Source: Liolophura sinensis
Taxonomy: Eukaryota; Mollusca; Polyplacophora; Chitonida; Chitonidae
Direction: 5' to 3'
NCBI RefSeq assembly: GCF_032854445.1
Contig: NC_088304.1
Location: 11,731,704 to 11,795,703, forward strand
Length of the DNA: 64,000 nucleotides
Of the stretch, positions 1 through 13,100 are shown piece by piece. Below the pieces are notes generated by a model. It saw only the letters and a list, made by a program, of their open reading frames with translations, did no database searches and had not been told where the DNA came from. The stretch's first letter is position 1. Each line of letters begins with the position of its first letter. The translations under genes and the position numbers were made by a program.

Positions 1-842
1 TGGCTAGGGTAAACTGTGTCCGGATTTCATCGGTTACGCAAGACTATTTGCCAATTGCTGTCCTTGCAATAATCGTTTTTTCAGTATTATACTTTCATTG
101 CAGAACGTTTCATTTTTGTTTCACGCTATATATATTACTATACATATATAGCGTGTGTCCAGTAGTGCATGTAGCGTAGCTCACAGTCCTACATGCACAG
201 ATGTCTAGACACGTGCACGTGATGATATACGGTTTTACAGGATGATACACAATGAGATAGGGTGTACATTAAAATTACAAACAATTGACAGCGCACGTGC
301 GATAGTGCGCAGTCAGCTGACCATTGGACTTTAGTCAATGTTTTGTATATACATGACCGTCACAAGTAGAAAACGTTCGTCATTGACTTGCCTAAATTCA
401 GTGGTTCACCCCGGGCACTCCGGTTTTTTCCATCCGTTAAATCAGGGTGCTATCGCTGAGAGGAAATTCGTGAATATGGCGTTAAACATATAAAATAAAT
501 ATGAGCATAAATAAATATATACACTTATATTACTAAGAAAATGTGAAGTGCCATCCTTTGTGTATTCGGCATGATGTTTCAGTGGCGGCAGTACTTAATT
601 TGGCGTTAAAATCTCGCCCTGCCACACAAAGAAGTAATATATAAGAACACACACTTAATAACTCCTCGCCTTCATTTGACTAAAAAATTGTTAAGTAACA
701 TGTATAAACCCCAAACATATATACATGCGAAGAAATACGTTGAAAACAGCTCCTTCATCCATTTTCAACATTTCTCATTTTACGTAATGGAAGACGTACA
801 GAACAGAGAGTAAACCAGGGCAACGACGACAGTATGATAGTT
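1..842 (+). repeat. Dispersed repeat R2, copy 1 (window edge)
   Basis: Two blocks here, about 1-250 and 635-842, recur in the same order and orientation at 23769-24060 and 24680-24877. The first block carries the landmark TGTCTAGACACGTGCACGTG and the second AACAGCTCCTTCATCC. The middle parts of the two copies differ. A SINE-B-like tail lies at about 640-725 and a SINE-like stretch ending GGCGTTAAACAT at about 385-495. No coding capacity is visible. The first block may start before the window. Confidence 0.7.
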
Positions 843-2126
843 GGCAAATGGTCACATGTATTTTAAAGACGTACGTCAGTCCTACTGAGGAGAAACGAAA
901 GCAACAAAACCAGACAGTTAATCAGTCGTGCATATATGTATAGAGAGAGATGATCTTTTCTTTACAATTCTCCGCAAAAGTTTTACATTATGCCAAATTC
1001 ACAAATTTCTTTGTCACGATAAAAGGCCGTTGAGTAAAACAGATGATGACTGTAAAAGTGTAGAGTTTACGGCAGAACATTATACTAAAGTTTGTGGCGA
1101 TAAAAGGCCATCGAGTGACAGATTTTAACTATCGAGCTTTGCCTATATATGTTACCACACCATTGTGATGTATGACTTATATATGCGTTTCGCTGAAGTT
1201 TATCGTTCACTCGATTGTCCTCTTATGTTTTCTATATAAAAGTGCAGAGTTTATGGCAAAAAATATACTAAAGCCTATCTGCTTTCGTTTTATTTTTTTT
1301 TATTTATTTTTTTTTTTTGCTAATTTTCAGCTGTTGTTATCCGGGAACAGTGACAAATTTTCATAATCAAGTAGAGTTTTATGATTGATTTATGTTGTTC
1401 TTATTTTATGGCACAGGTTTATATCTTCATATTAAGTACTCAGAGGAATGTTTGTCGAGGTAAGGTTTATTTTGGTTTTAACACGTCGACGTTTTTCTAT
1501 GTAATGTACCAGGTTATGTGTACTCTTGTCTGTCCCGGCGGTAAAAGACTCGGCATTACCGCAGATAATTTTTCAGTGTGTGCTCAAACTAATGACGTCT
1601 TTATTACAGGAAGGCTCTAGGCTAAAACAATGGTTAATCTCACAGTAAACTTTCTCACTTCCAGTAGTTTTTATTAATTTTCTTGGATACAAGACAATAA
1701 AATACATCAGTACCCTTATATTTGTAGCACATTTTACTAATGTAAAGTAAATCAACGTTACGAGGTAATACAAGACACAAATTTGAAATGAAACAAACGT
1801 ACAAGACAGTCTTTCCGACCAGCCCGTCATTATACAATAGCATTTTACTCAGTAATAATGAGAAAATCTGAGCTGAATTTGAAAGGATGATAGCAACATT
1901 CCCGAGTACGGCTACCGAGAAGGTGCTACGGTACCACCCTTTATTCTGTTCTAGGCCAAGATAGAACCTTTCACCTTTAACTGAACCCTTTGTGCGATGC
2001 AGCACTCCTGGGTTAATATTTGGAAACACGCCACGTGAGCCTTCTATTCTAGTGTGTGTCCGTGTTTGCTTTAAACTGTACATTTAAATGCTTTCTGGGA
2101 GAGTTTAAATATCGGTGCTCGTGTTT
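843..2126. other. Gene-free stretch
   Basis: No supportable gene. There is a degenerate duplication of about 80 bp around 1000-1125 (two forms of GATAAAAGGCCRTYGAGT). Open frames of up to 142 codons on the minus strand (1655-2083) have no recognisable domain, and nothing suggests that they are exons. Confidence 0.5.
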
Positions 2127-2480
2127 GGTCTTCTCTACGCGTCGACACACATTCTAATACCAGTCGTCAACCAACATGAACGTCCCACATCAATAATTGA
2201 AAGGCCGATTCACAAAACGACGTCTAATGCAAAGGGCTAATGCAAAAGGCTGAGAAAGTATATACAGTACGAAATTAAGGGCGATTCATGTATAGAGCAG
2301 TCAACAGTTTTCATTGATGTTGGAAAGACGCAAGGCATATGAATAAAATCAGTATTCAAATCATGTACCACAGTAGTATATAAGTTGCCGATTATAAAAT
2401 ATGTCAGCTGCCCTTTTATTACAACTGATATCCAACGTGACGATCTAATTGAACACGATGAATATATCGTCAGTTTAAAC
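2127..2480 (+). repeat. Dispersed repeat R1, copy without insertion
   Basis: This block is similar to about 10340-11035 (same strand) and to 17375-17595 (opposite strand). Landmarks are GAGAAAGTATATACAGTACG near 2252 and a 3' part around 2385-2475 with AACGTGACGATCTAATT. The segment near 2350-2366 is continuous here. In the 10-kb copy the same point is interrupted by a SINE-B element, so this copy is the empty site. No reading frame of note. Confidence 0.7.
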
Positions 2481-3689
2481 AATTTCAACCTTTTTTCATT
2501 TTGCCAGGCCCTTGATCGGCTTCACCGAAGAAGCACGAGCTAGATTTGGTACAGATTTGGAGGGGTCGGGGTATCTGTGTAGGTGAGGTTGGGGCTAGAC
2601 ACTTTCAAGTCGAGGAATCGCTTCGTCCCCCGGCGGTGGCATCGTGTCATCACCTCTTGCCATCGTGCCATCTCTTCGTATCATCGGACCATCGCCGGGC
2701 AATGGAACGATGGTAAGATGTTTGCCTGATCCGGTTTTCATAATTACGTGATCTGTCTGACCTAGACAGTTAGACCTCGCTTCAGACATGTAGCGTAGCT
2801 ACATTGCTCTCTGTTTATATACAGAGGAAATCTATTTAACCCGGGGTCCAAATTTGGGACACACCACGATAAAACAAATACCCTGACCTCTTTATAGGCG
2901 GAGTCTTCCTCGCCTGGATGGGATCTTTGCTGATCTTTCTATAGTGAGATTTGTACTCGCTTTATATCGATGTGAATATAAACTATCAAATCTGCATTTC
3001 AGTTGACATGGATTTTTTGGCGATCACTACAATGCCTTGAATGAATTCCTCAAAACAAGATTCTCTTCTGAAACCATTCTTTGTTAGGCCGAACAGAGTA
3101 CAGAAAACAACATTCACCATAATCAGGTACAGCACAGACAGCAAAACCTAAGCAGCGGCGACAGTGTGATAACTGACAAATGGTCAAACGTGACCGGTGA
3201 AATACGACCTCTCGTCAGTTTGCCTCCGTCATGGTTTTCTAACTGTTCATGTAAATGCATACATGGTAGAAAAATACATATTAGTTTAAATCTGACATAA
3301 TATAGTAATTATATATATTACAACAATGGTTTAGGTAAATTATTAAATGGTAGCATTTAAAATGCTTTCTCTCCTCTACCACTGCCAAAAATGTTGGATA
3401 TATAATATTTTAACAGTGTGACCTGAAGTAAGTCATTATATGGTTTACGTGGGAGACATTGTCTGCATAAGTTGTTAATAATATCGAGTAATTATACTTA
3501 GTGCATACTAATACACTGAAATATAGGCATTAGGTAATGAGCCGCCCTGCCTAATACCATTACACGTTATATGCCTCACAGAACACAATTAAGATGCTCC
3601 GATTGAGATTATATTCATAGTCTTAGATTATATAGGGCTTAACAAGAAGTTAGATTTTCTCTAACTTTTAGAAGCCTAATTTAATTTAT
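2481..3689. other. Gene-free stretch
   Basis: No gene seen. The part 2590-2790 is locally GC-rich with short CATCGTG/CATCGG-type direct repeats. A fragment of a common dispersed motif (CTGACAAATGGTCA) lies on the minus strand near 3150-3225. The rest is AT-rich and unremarkable. Confidence 0.4.
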
Positions 3690-3838
3690 TTATTTATTTA
3701 TTTGATTGGTGTTTTACGCCGTACTCAAGAATATTTCACTTATACAACGGCGGTCAGCATTATGGTGGGAGGACACCGGGCAGAGCCCGGGGGAAACCCA
3801 CGACCATCCGCAGTTTGCTGGTAGACCTTCCCACTTAC
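3690..3838 (-). mobile_element. SINE-A, 5'-truncated
   Basis: On the minus strand this reads a conserved body (CCTTCCCAC..., CGTGGGTTTCCCCCGGGCTC, CCACCATAATGCTGACCGCC) and the tail ATACTTGAGTACGGCGTAAA-type sequence followed by (AAAT)n. The tRNA-like head is absent, as expected of 5'-truncated SINE copies. It lies about 290 bp upstream of the P450 start codon. Confidence 0.85.
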
Positions 3839-4127
3839 CGTAATTTACTTGAAACACGTACAAGAGCATGTTGCCACTACATAACTGCTGTGTACTGCTG
3901 AACTGGCGTAAGGGCATAATCATTTATGCACGTACATAGGACTGTACATATCTGGGTTCAAAAAGTGGGACGCACAACAAGCGAGATTAGAGACACAGAC
4001 AGCCCAGGCCAATATGCCCTGGTTAGAATCAAAGGCTGTCAGGTAAACAAAAAAAGAAACGCTCCGTATGTACGAAGCCACGTAAAGCATTCGCGCTGCA
4101 TTCGGGAAAGCAAAAGCTCGTGTAAAC

Positions 4128-7100
4128 ATGGATTTGGTGACTTGGGTTCTTATAGCGATCACCCTGTGGTCGGTCTGGTTCCTTAGAACACGATCCAGTC
4201 CGAAGGCTACTAACCTACCCCCGGGTCCTGCAGGGTTACCAGTCATCGGCTATGCCTGGGCCGTTTTTCACACATTTCACATCTTGTTCACCGATCTAGC
4301 TAAGAAATGGGGCGATGTATTCCACATCAACATCTTCGGACAGGACATCATCGTCTTAAACAGTGTAGATGTGATGAGGGAAGCCTACGCTTCTCAGGCC
4401 GTTTCCGAGGTGTTCTCCGGTAGACCTCCGCCGCCGATTACGGGTTTTGGTTCTGACCTCAACGTCAGCACGACGTTCTTGCCGCCGTCTCCACTGTGGG
4501 TGAAGCAGAGGAAACTTCTGTACAAAATCTTGAGTATGTATGGGGACGGTGTCCAGTCCATGGAGAACACGGTACATGACGAGCTCCAACACGTGGTAGA
4601 CTGGCTGAAGAGTCGAGGAGGAAAACCTGTCAATATGGACGAAGTTTTCCACCCTTCGCTGATCAATATTTTGACCATTCTGGTGAGTAAAATGACGTGT
4701 ACAATTCATCTCGGTGACAAAATATGTATGTTACTTTTGAGTGAGTAAATACATGTATTTGTCCAGTCCGTATTTTGCTGCTCTGACAAGTACAATTGCT
4801 TTATTGCTCATGCATACGGGTATGGAAAATACATCTGTGTTGCATTCTAGTGAGATTCTTGCTCTGGTGAGTTGAATACGCACACATAGCTCATCCAGTT
4901 GATGAAAATACGTGTACGTTACATTCTAGCGAGTAAAAGTCTCAGCTTGTACAGGTTGTTATGGTGAATAGAATACGCATATAAAGCTCACCGCGTTGAT
5001 GAAAACATACACGTTACATCATATTAAGTGAAATATGTATACGGCTTATTCCGGTGAGTAGAATGATATCGTATATAAATCTCATCCCGTTGAAAAAAAT
5101 ACTCGAAAGGTGTATTCTAGTGAGAATATTATCTGTCGAGCTTGTTCCGGTGAGCAGGATATGTTTACAGTGCTCATCCGGGCGAGGAAAATACGTGGAC
5201 GTTACATTCCACCATAGAGGCCTCGTATGTATGTTTACTTGAGCTTATATATCGCATTTAATAATTGTTCAAGCATATCACGCTGAGGAGTCCTTAGGTG
5301 TGTATATGTATAACATGTGGCTGGGAGTCCAAGCCGCAAACGTGCTGTCACCACTCAAATATCATGCCGAAGACACCAGACATGACACACCAGCTGCACC
5401 CAGTCACATTTACACTTGCCGCCGAGTTTCACTCAAGTAACTGCTTATATACACCAAATACCAAGCGTGTGAAAGGTCTCCAGTACATTATCGAAGGTCG
5501 GCGGTTTAATACCGGCACCCCGTTTTCCTTGCCCATAACAATCGCCACCGTATAAGTGAAAAATCTGGAGTGGGGCGTTAGACAACAATCATGGAATCAA
5601 TGAATACTGCCACCAAATCCTTGAGAAAAGAGGTCCAAGTTTGATCAAGACCCGGAGTTAAACAATACGTCGTTGTGATGGTCGGTTGAATTAATTCCGT
5701 AGAAATGCAACAGTACACAAAACGTGACGTGGAAATATATAAATATACATTTCTACACAAATGATGTTCTTTATAAAAAAATAAACTCGAAAAGTTTTTC
5801 AGCAATTTTTTTTCTGATTGGTATTTCTTTGATTTGTTTATATATTTGCTTCATTATGTATTCATCTATGTTGTTAATTGTGTGCATGCGTTGATGATAT
5901 TTGTCTACAATCAGTTGACAGGAAAACGACACGAATATGGCGCCCCGATATTGACTAACGTGCAGGTCATGGACGACTCAGTGGCTGTGGGAGCTTCCGC
6001 ACGCTATGCTGTGTTCTTCACTATATTTCCATTCTTAAGGTAAGTCAGTCGGCAGATCTGTTACAAGAACAACAACAACAAATATATTGAAGTAATAAAC
6101 TTGTATGGTAGCCATTGAAATATCTACAATCAACAATGTTAGAAAATATCGGTTAACAAAGTTTGTGGCAAAATCGCGTGTAAAAAAATTAAAAAAGACA
6201 AATGAGTATTTTGATTAATTCGGGACAACAGATGTCTGATAAACCGCAGGTAATTTAATCCCCAAATTCTGCTTAAGCCATGGTACCAGTGGGCGTGTAA
6301 TTTATTACTTTTTAAGTGTTTCCGTGAAGAGCTAATATGAAACAAGGAGGTAAACTGACAAGATGTCGTATTTGACCTCTTATACGTGTGGTAATAGCTA
6401 TAACACTGTCTTGGCTGCTCTGGTTTTAATCTGTGTGAAGTACGTCTTTAAGTATATGTCATTGTTTTCCTTCATTCATGTACAGCAAAGCGTAACGGGG
6501 ATAAACGGTAAAAGTGAAATAAGCTTTGGCAGAAAAATCATTGAAAGAAAAGGGTCTGAAAATACCTTTATTTACCTCTTAAGATTTTTTCACTGAGTCA
6601 AATGCAGTAAAATGTGCCAACAACCTGCGGATGGTCGTGGGTTTCCCTCAGGCTCTGCGGGGTTCCCTCCCACTACAATACTTGCCGCCGTCGTATAAGT
6701 GAATCGTTCATGAATAAGGGGTAAAACACTAATCAAATAAATAAATAATAAAAAGTCTGCTATCTAAATGATATCAGAACGCAATCTGCTGTGGCGACTG
6801 AATATTCTGATAAATTTAGCATATATAATCTAATAATTCAATATTAACACCACATTGCTAGCAACCTTCATATAAGTGAAACATTGTTGAGTACGACGTA
6901 AAACCAATGAAATAAATACATAAATAAAGACTAGTTTCGGACAGCGAAGTTTGGTCGGTCACAGGGGATATAGCTTTTAAGTTTTCGTATAAAATTTCCA
7001 TACTTAGTTTAATAACAATTTTTTTAAAACATCATTGACTACGCAAAAGTTGCTGTTGTGCGTATTGTCAGGTACATTCCGTATGGACCAGGGCGTGTTG

Positions 7101-10100
7101 CCATAGCAGCACGGAAGTCCACAGAACAGTTCTTTAAGGATTACTATTACGCCTCAAAGGTAGGTTCCTCTGTTCTTGATGGTAATTCTTCTAATTTTTG
7201 CGGCATCTTGTCTGCTCATTTATATTTTTATCATTATATTGTATAAAAAAAATTAGAAGAATTACATTTGCTCCTATGGTATCAGTTTAGAATTATTTAT
7301 GTGTATTTGACTGTTTGTTTTACACCATGCTCAATAATATTTCACATATTGGCCGGCGGCCAGCGATATGGTGGCAGCTATCAGTGTTAATTTGAGCAAA
7401 ATACATGTTTATGACGTCATAGGATTGGTTAGTCTATAGATTTACTCAAGAATTAAGGAAAATTTCAGATTAGTCCAACTAGAGTGCACCGGTAGATATG
7501 TATGAGTCGTCTTATGATATAGCGCTATCCACTTGTCTATCCCTAGTTTTTGGCCTTATATACTTCCACATCTACAGAACAGCGTCACTTCAAAAAAAAT
7601 GTTTTTTCAGTTTTTGTCTCTATCGCCGAAACATGTTTAAAACGAGTCATATAGGTTCGATGTGAATACTTCATTTGAAGAGCTCCTCAATTCCTTAAGG
7701 TTTTGAAACAAGGCGGTCAAATGTATATAGTGCGATCGTATACGCCAAGTCTGTCTTTCTTCTACTACACTCAAAAAATTAATCTGTTCATTTTACCAGA
7801 AAGTCTGTTGTCTGAGTGATGCTAGAATGTATTCTGCTATTGCAGCAGATAATTCTGTTAAATATACTTTTGCTTTTAGTGCCAAGGATGATGGGATAGG
7901 ACAAGTCATTATGCTATCAGTTACATGGTTACTTAGTGACAGGGTACGGAAATATATGGTGTTGGTAGCCGTCAGCCGATGCGTTAACCTAACCATTATA
8001 AGGGCTACTGACACCGTATATTTCCGTATTCTGTCACTGAGTATCTTTCTAGCGAGTTTATCCTGTGAAAGACTCATTAATTCAGCGCAGAGGACAGATG
8101 TCTCGGCGAATCGCATCAGCCATATCACTTTTTTCAAATCTAAAAAAAAGGAGATAAACTAGTCATCAGACATGTATGGCACATGTTGAAATATACAGTG
8201 TCTGGTGTTTTGGCCATGACATTGACAAAATGTTTGGTATACATGTATGGTGATATCGAAAGATGCGTCAAACCCTAAACAAACACCTAAAAAATAGAAA
8301 ACCGAATTTTTACATATTCTTAAAATATAAATGAAACAGAAATATTGCCGTCGTGCAAAAATAAACTTATTTTTAAAATAAAAAAAACAAAAGAAGAAAC
8401 AATTGATTGTGAGGAAATAGATTCTGTTTAATTACCGCCGCTGTGTGTAAACATGGGATGTTTTAGGCTACATATGACCCGACGGTGACCAGAGGAATGA
8501 TAGACTATTTACTCCACATCCAGGAAGAGCTCCAAGAGGCGGGGGACGAGGTGTGGCTGAAAGACACGTCCATTAGAGCTACTATCCAGGAAGTTATCGG
8601 GGCAGGTAAGAGTGACAGGTTTGTCATCACAGAAAGGCTTCCGCACAATGCAATGTTAAACAACTACGGGATGGAGCGTTAAACCAGAGCCGCGACGAGG
8701 GTGTGATAATTGACTAATGGACAAACATAACGTGTAAAATACGGCAACTTGTTAAATTTTTTCAGGATTTTGTTATGACTCTTTATGTAAATGATTAAAT
8801 AGTAGCAACTTTAGAAGCAACAAGCCGAATTAGGTGAAAAATATTTGCAGTGATCTCAATTGCAATATATTAGACGCCACTGGTCTAGAATTACTCAAAA
8901 TTCTGTGTTGTCATCACATTACGTATGCAAAAAAACATGCAGAGGAACAATGCGAAGGGCCCAGGCTTCGAAGATTTATGTATTTATCTATTTGGATGGT
9001 CTTTTTACGTCGTTTTCAAGAATATTTCACTTATACGACGGTGGCCAACATTATGGTGCGAGGAATTAAACCAAAGCCCGGAGAAAACCCACGACCATCC
9101 GCATTTTGATGGCAGACCTTCCCACGTACGACCGGAAAGGAACTTGTAGATAGCGAATGTTTCGTAGACTTGAATACTGATCTCTCAATGCTGATGAAAT
9201 TTCGTACAATCAATTCTTCCTACAGTAAGAAAGGGAGGCTTGTAAAACTGACAGGTCTTGTAGTGCCCAAGGTCTTCAGTTTGTACCCTAAAGCATTGTC
9301 CGAGCCATATGTTAGCTGGTCATTGCCATTTTATCAAAGCTCTGATGACTGGAGGACCCGGATACTTGGAATTCTTGTCAAAATTGATATTATGCAAACT
9401 GCGTTGAGATGATCAGTTTAGTGTATTAGCACTGTCAAAATCAGTGAGTATGACCTTTTAGGCCTCTCAGAGATTCATAATCACAAGTTTTAGATTCTCC
9501 CGCTCTCAAGCGGTAGGTGTGGGTTCAAACCTGGCCTTGGACAGGGAATTTGTAGATTACCCCGAATTCTCTGTGCATGTGGTTTTGTTCACAATACCAT
9601 GCTCCTGAATTTGTAGGCTCTACCGATTCTTATATGGGTATGCTGACAATAAACGGTCCACGATGCTCACGTGGGAATTTGTTCAGCGTAACGTTGTTTC
9701 AACACCTCTTGTCTCTCACCAACATGGTGTATACATTTATACAACTAACATGGAAAACTCGTCAGTAACCTGCCGAAGGTCAGTGGTTTATCCTGGGTAC
9801 TCCAGTTTACTCCACCCGTAATTCTGACCAGCATCATGTAAGTGAAAATGCTTGGGTATGGCGCTAAACAGCAATCTGAATAAAAAATGATCGAATGACA
9901 GTACATATGTATTAGAACCATACTCTTCACGTGGAGGCCACGAATCACACTGAATATCAACCAATATCTACCAATATCTCCCAGTATCCCCCAGTTTGGT
10001 AGGGACTTGTGACCGATGATCCATTGTTGAAAATACTGTACATTCAGAAAAATCTGCTGTTGAATTCGCTTCCTGACGGTCTGAATTTTGTTGATTGATT

Positions 10101-13100
10101 TATTTATTTATTTGATTGGTGTTTTACGCCGTACTCAAGAATATTTCACTTAAACGACTGCGGTCAGCATTATGGTGGGTGGAAACCGGGCAGAGCCCGG
10201 GGGAAACCCACGACCATCCGCAGGTTGTTGACCCGCAGGTTATTTCACCGGTTATGTGTGACCATTTGCCAATTATCACACTTTCGTGGCTGCTCTGGTT
10301 TTACTGTAAGCCTGTCATTATTTTATATGTAAAATCAAGGAGCCTAGATCTATGCGTCGAAACAGACATTCGTATTTCAGTCGTAAACAAATAATCTTAA
10401 TGATCGTAAGGCCAATTCCCAAAAAACAACGTATAACACAAAGCACCAAAGAACTAAGAAAGTATATATATAGTACAAAAATAGGACAGAATCATGCAGA
10501 GAAGCTGTCAATAGTATTCAATCATGCTGGAAAGATGCAAGGTATGTTCTAGGTGATTGAGTAAAATCAGTACTCAAACCCTGTTTAGAGCGCCCGCTTC
10601 TGGAGCGGTAGATCCAGAGTCAATCCTGGGCCGAGTAACCTAAGACTTTAAAAGAGGAAGTTGTCTCTTCCTTGTTTGGCGTTCAGCATGAAGGGCTAGT
10701 GCAACCATTGGTTGACCCGTATCAGTATAATGGCTCGGGCGGCGCGCCTTACTTGCCTTCGGTAAGTCGTCTCAGTGAAGCAGCACTAAATAAAAGAGTG
10801 GTGGAAATCTGTCCTGCAACAAGGAGGCACATTACACACACTCTAAGGATTCCTTCGTCGTCATATGACTGAAAAATTGTTAAGTACGACGTTAAACCCC
10901 AAGCACTCACTCAAATCGTGCACCATGCTAGAATATAAATTGTCGATAACAAAATATGTATCTCAGTTGCGCTTAATTTGATTGCAACTGTTCATCTATC
11001 TAACGTGGCGATATAATTCAGTACGATGAATATAATTCCCTTAGCCCTGGGTTTAGCGGAATAAGAAATAATCATAACACAGAGATTCTGGTCGCTCTGT
11101 CCATATTTCCTTACAGGAGAATTCTACTCATTTATAAAACTTAAGAAACTTAGAGTGAGGGAATAACCTTGACACACTAGTTTTTCCAATAATAACTTGT
11201 GGTTTTGAGTGAAACTGTCCCCCAACATACACGATCTAGCAAATTTCTACAAAGCGATATAAATTCACGTCATATGCAGCGTCTTTCGGTATATTGCTGT
11301 CCACATAAGGATAATTTACAGTCAGATTTGAAACTATCCCTCTTGTCGTACAATCTACGAGAGAGGAAACCGTTTTGTACAAATGTAGATCCTAAAAAGA
11401 TGTACCATCTGAATAGTGTGTGGTATTCTTTAAATCCAGCGAACGCGGGAAAATATCTTTTACAGCCTTTGCTATATGTGTATTGTTTAAAACTACCTGA
11501 CCATCAGTGTACAGTTTAGTGAATGAGACAGATTCCTTAGTACCATAGCTTAAACAGGATTACATAAATAAAATTTGGCGAGAATAATAACACAATCACG
11601 GGTTAAATAATTAGTCGACACACATTTACATAAAAACTGTATGTCATTTTATGTGCTGCTTTAGTTCAGCAGTTTACACCACTTTTTAAGTGAATTTATC
11701 GAATTTAAGTAAACTAAAATAATGCTTATTTACAGGTTCTATAACAACTCTCGGGTCTCTAAATTCGTTTTTCCTCATCATCGCTAATCACCCGGATGTG
11801 GCCAAGAAGATTCAGGAGGAGATAGATGCCGTGATTGGCCAGGACAGACTCTCTAGCCTGAAGGACCGAGCGAAAATGCCCTACACCATGGCCGCCATCT
11901 TTGAGTTGCTAAGGTACATTTCGCACGTGCCTCTTGGCTTGCCACACTTGACGACGGATGACGTCATGTTCAGAGACTACCTAATTCCAGCAAATACCAC
12001 GGTAAGTTCTCCCGACAGAACATTAGCCTGAAATAATTTTAGGATCATGATGACTTTCAATGGCACCAGTTTGTCGTGAGTTAAGATACAAGAGCTGTCA
12101 CCATAGCACCTTCATACCTGATTACTTTTAATCTTAATTATATGTCTCGGTAAAGCTGACTATCACGTCTTCGTTCAGAATACTTTTGGTTAGCGTAGCA
12201 TATAGAAAATGTTTCCTACCAATGTGTTTCTTTCTGCAATGAAAAGCAAAACAGTAAGTATTGAGAAGGAAGACACAATGGTATTTTGATACGCGTGTAT
12301 TCAGTGTCAAAATTGTATCAGGGTAAAGGACGTATTTCAGTTTGATTGATTGCTTTTTGATATAAAGGCCATACTCTAAAACTTTTGACATTTACGACGG
12401 CGGTCAGTTTTTTGGTGATAAAAGCGGGAGTGACCAGGGTGAACTATCTTTGACGCTGATGTTGCAGACGATTAATCTCAAACGTGGCAAACAGATATGG
12501 GCACCATACTGGTGACAGACACGTGATCTTCAGCGAACGTTGTACTATGAAAATTGCCATATGGGCGTCGTCAGTTGCGTATTGTCACCAAAGCCCCACA
12601 AACAGTGGCTGCGAGGGAGATACACATCCGTACGTCATACTGGTGGCAGACACAAGGCAGTCTGTACAAGTATGAAGGACCCTTTCAGTGTCGTCACATC
12701 GTCACCAAATCCGCATAAACAGTGAAAGCAGGGTATTCCAGTTTAAAGGACATTCTTATAGAATCACTATGTGAATTGCACAATAAAATGTTTTATAGTC
12801 GAGGGAGGAAAAGGACCATCTTTCACCATCCCCGAAATATCACTGTACATATTTACCTGTTGCCAAGTATATGTTCTTCATCATTGCTGATTTAAGCTAT
12901 TAATTGATATATTATTTATGTATTTATTCGATCGTTGTTTAACGCCATACAAAAAAAAAACTTTAAAAAAAAAAAAAAGTATACAGCGGCGGTCAGTTTT
13001 CTGGGTAGACGGAGCGGAATGCCCAGAATAAACTATTGACCTTTGGTAAGCTACCTACGAACAGTTGTATATGTGGCGCACGCGTGTATCAGGGCACTGC

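Noticed and set aside
1655-2083. 142-codon minus-strand open frame
   Set aside because: AT-rich, no recognisable domain, and no flanking splice or promoter evidence; it overlaps another open frame.
7793-8162. Overlapping open frames of 111-114 codons on both strands
   Set aside because: They result from the inverted repeat at 7930-8045 in a P450 intron, giving similar peptides on both strands.
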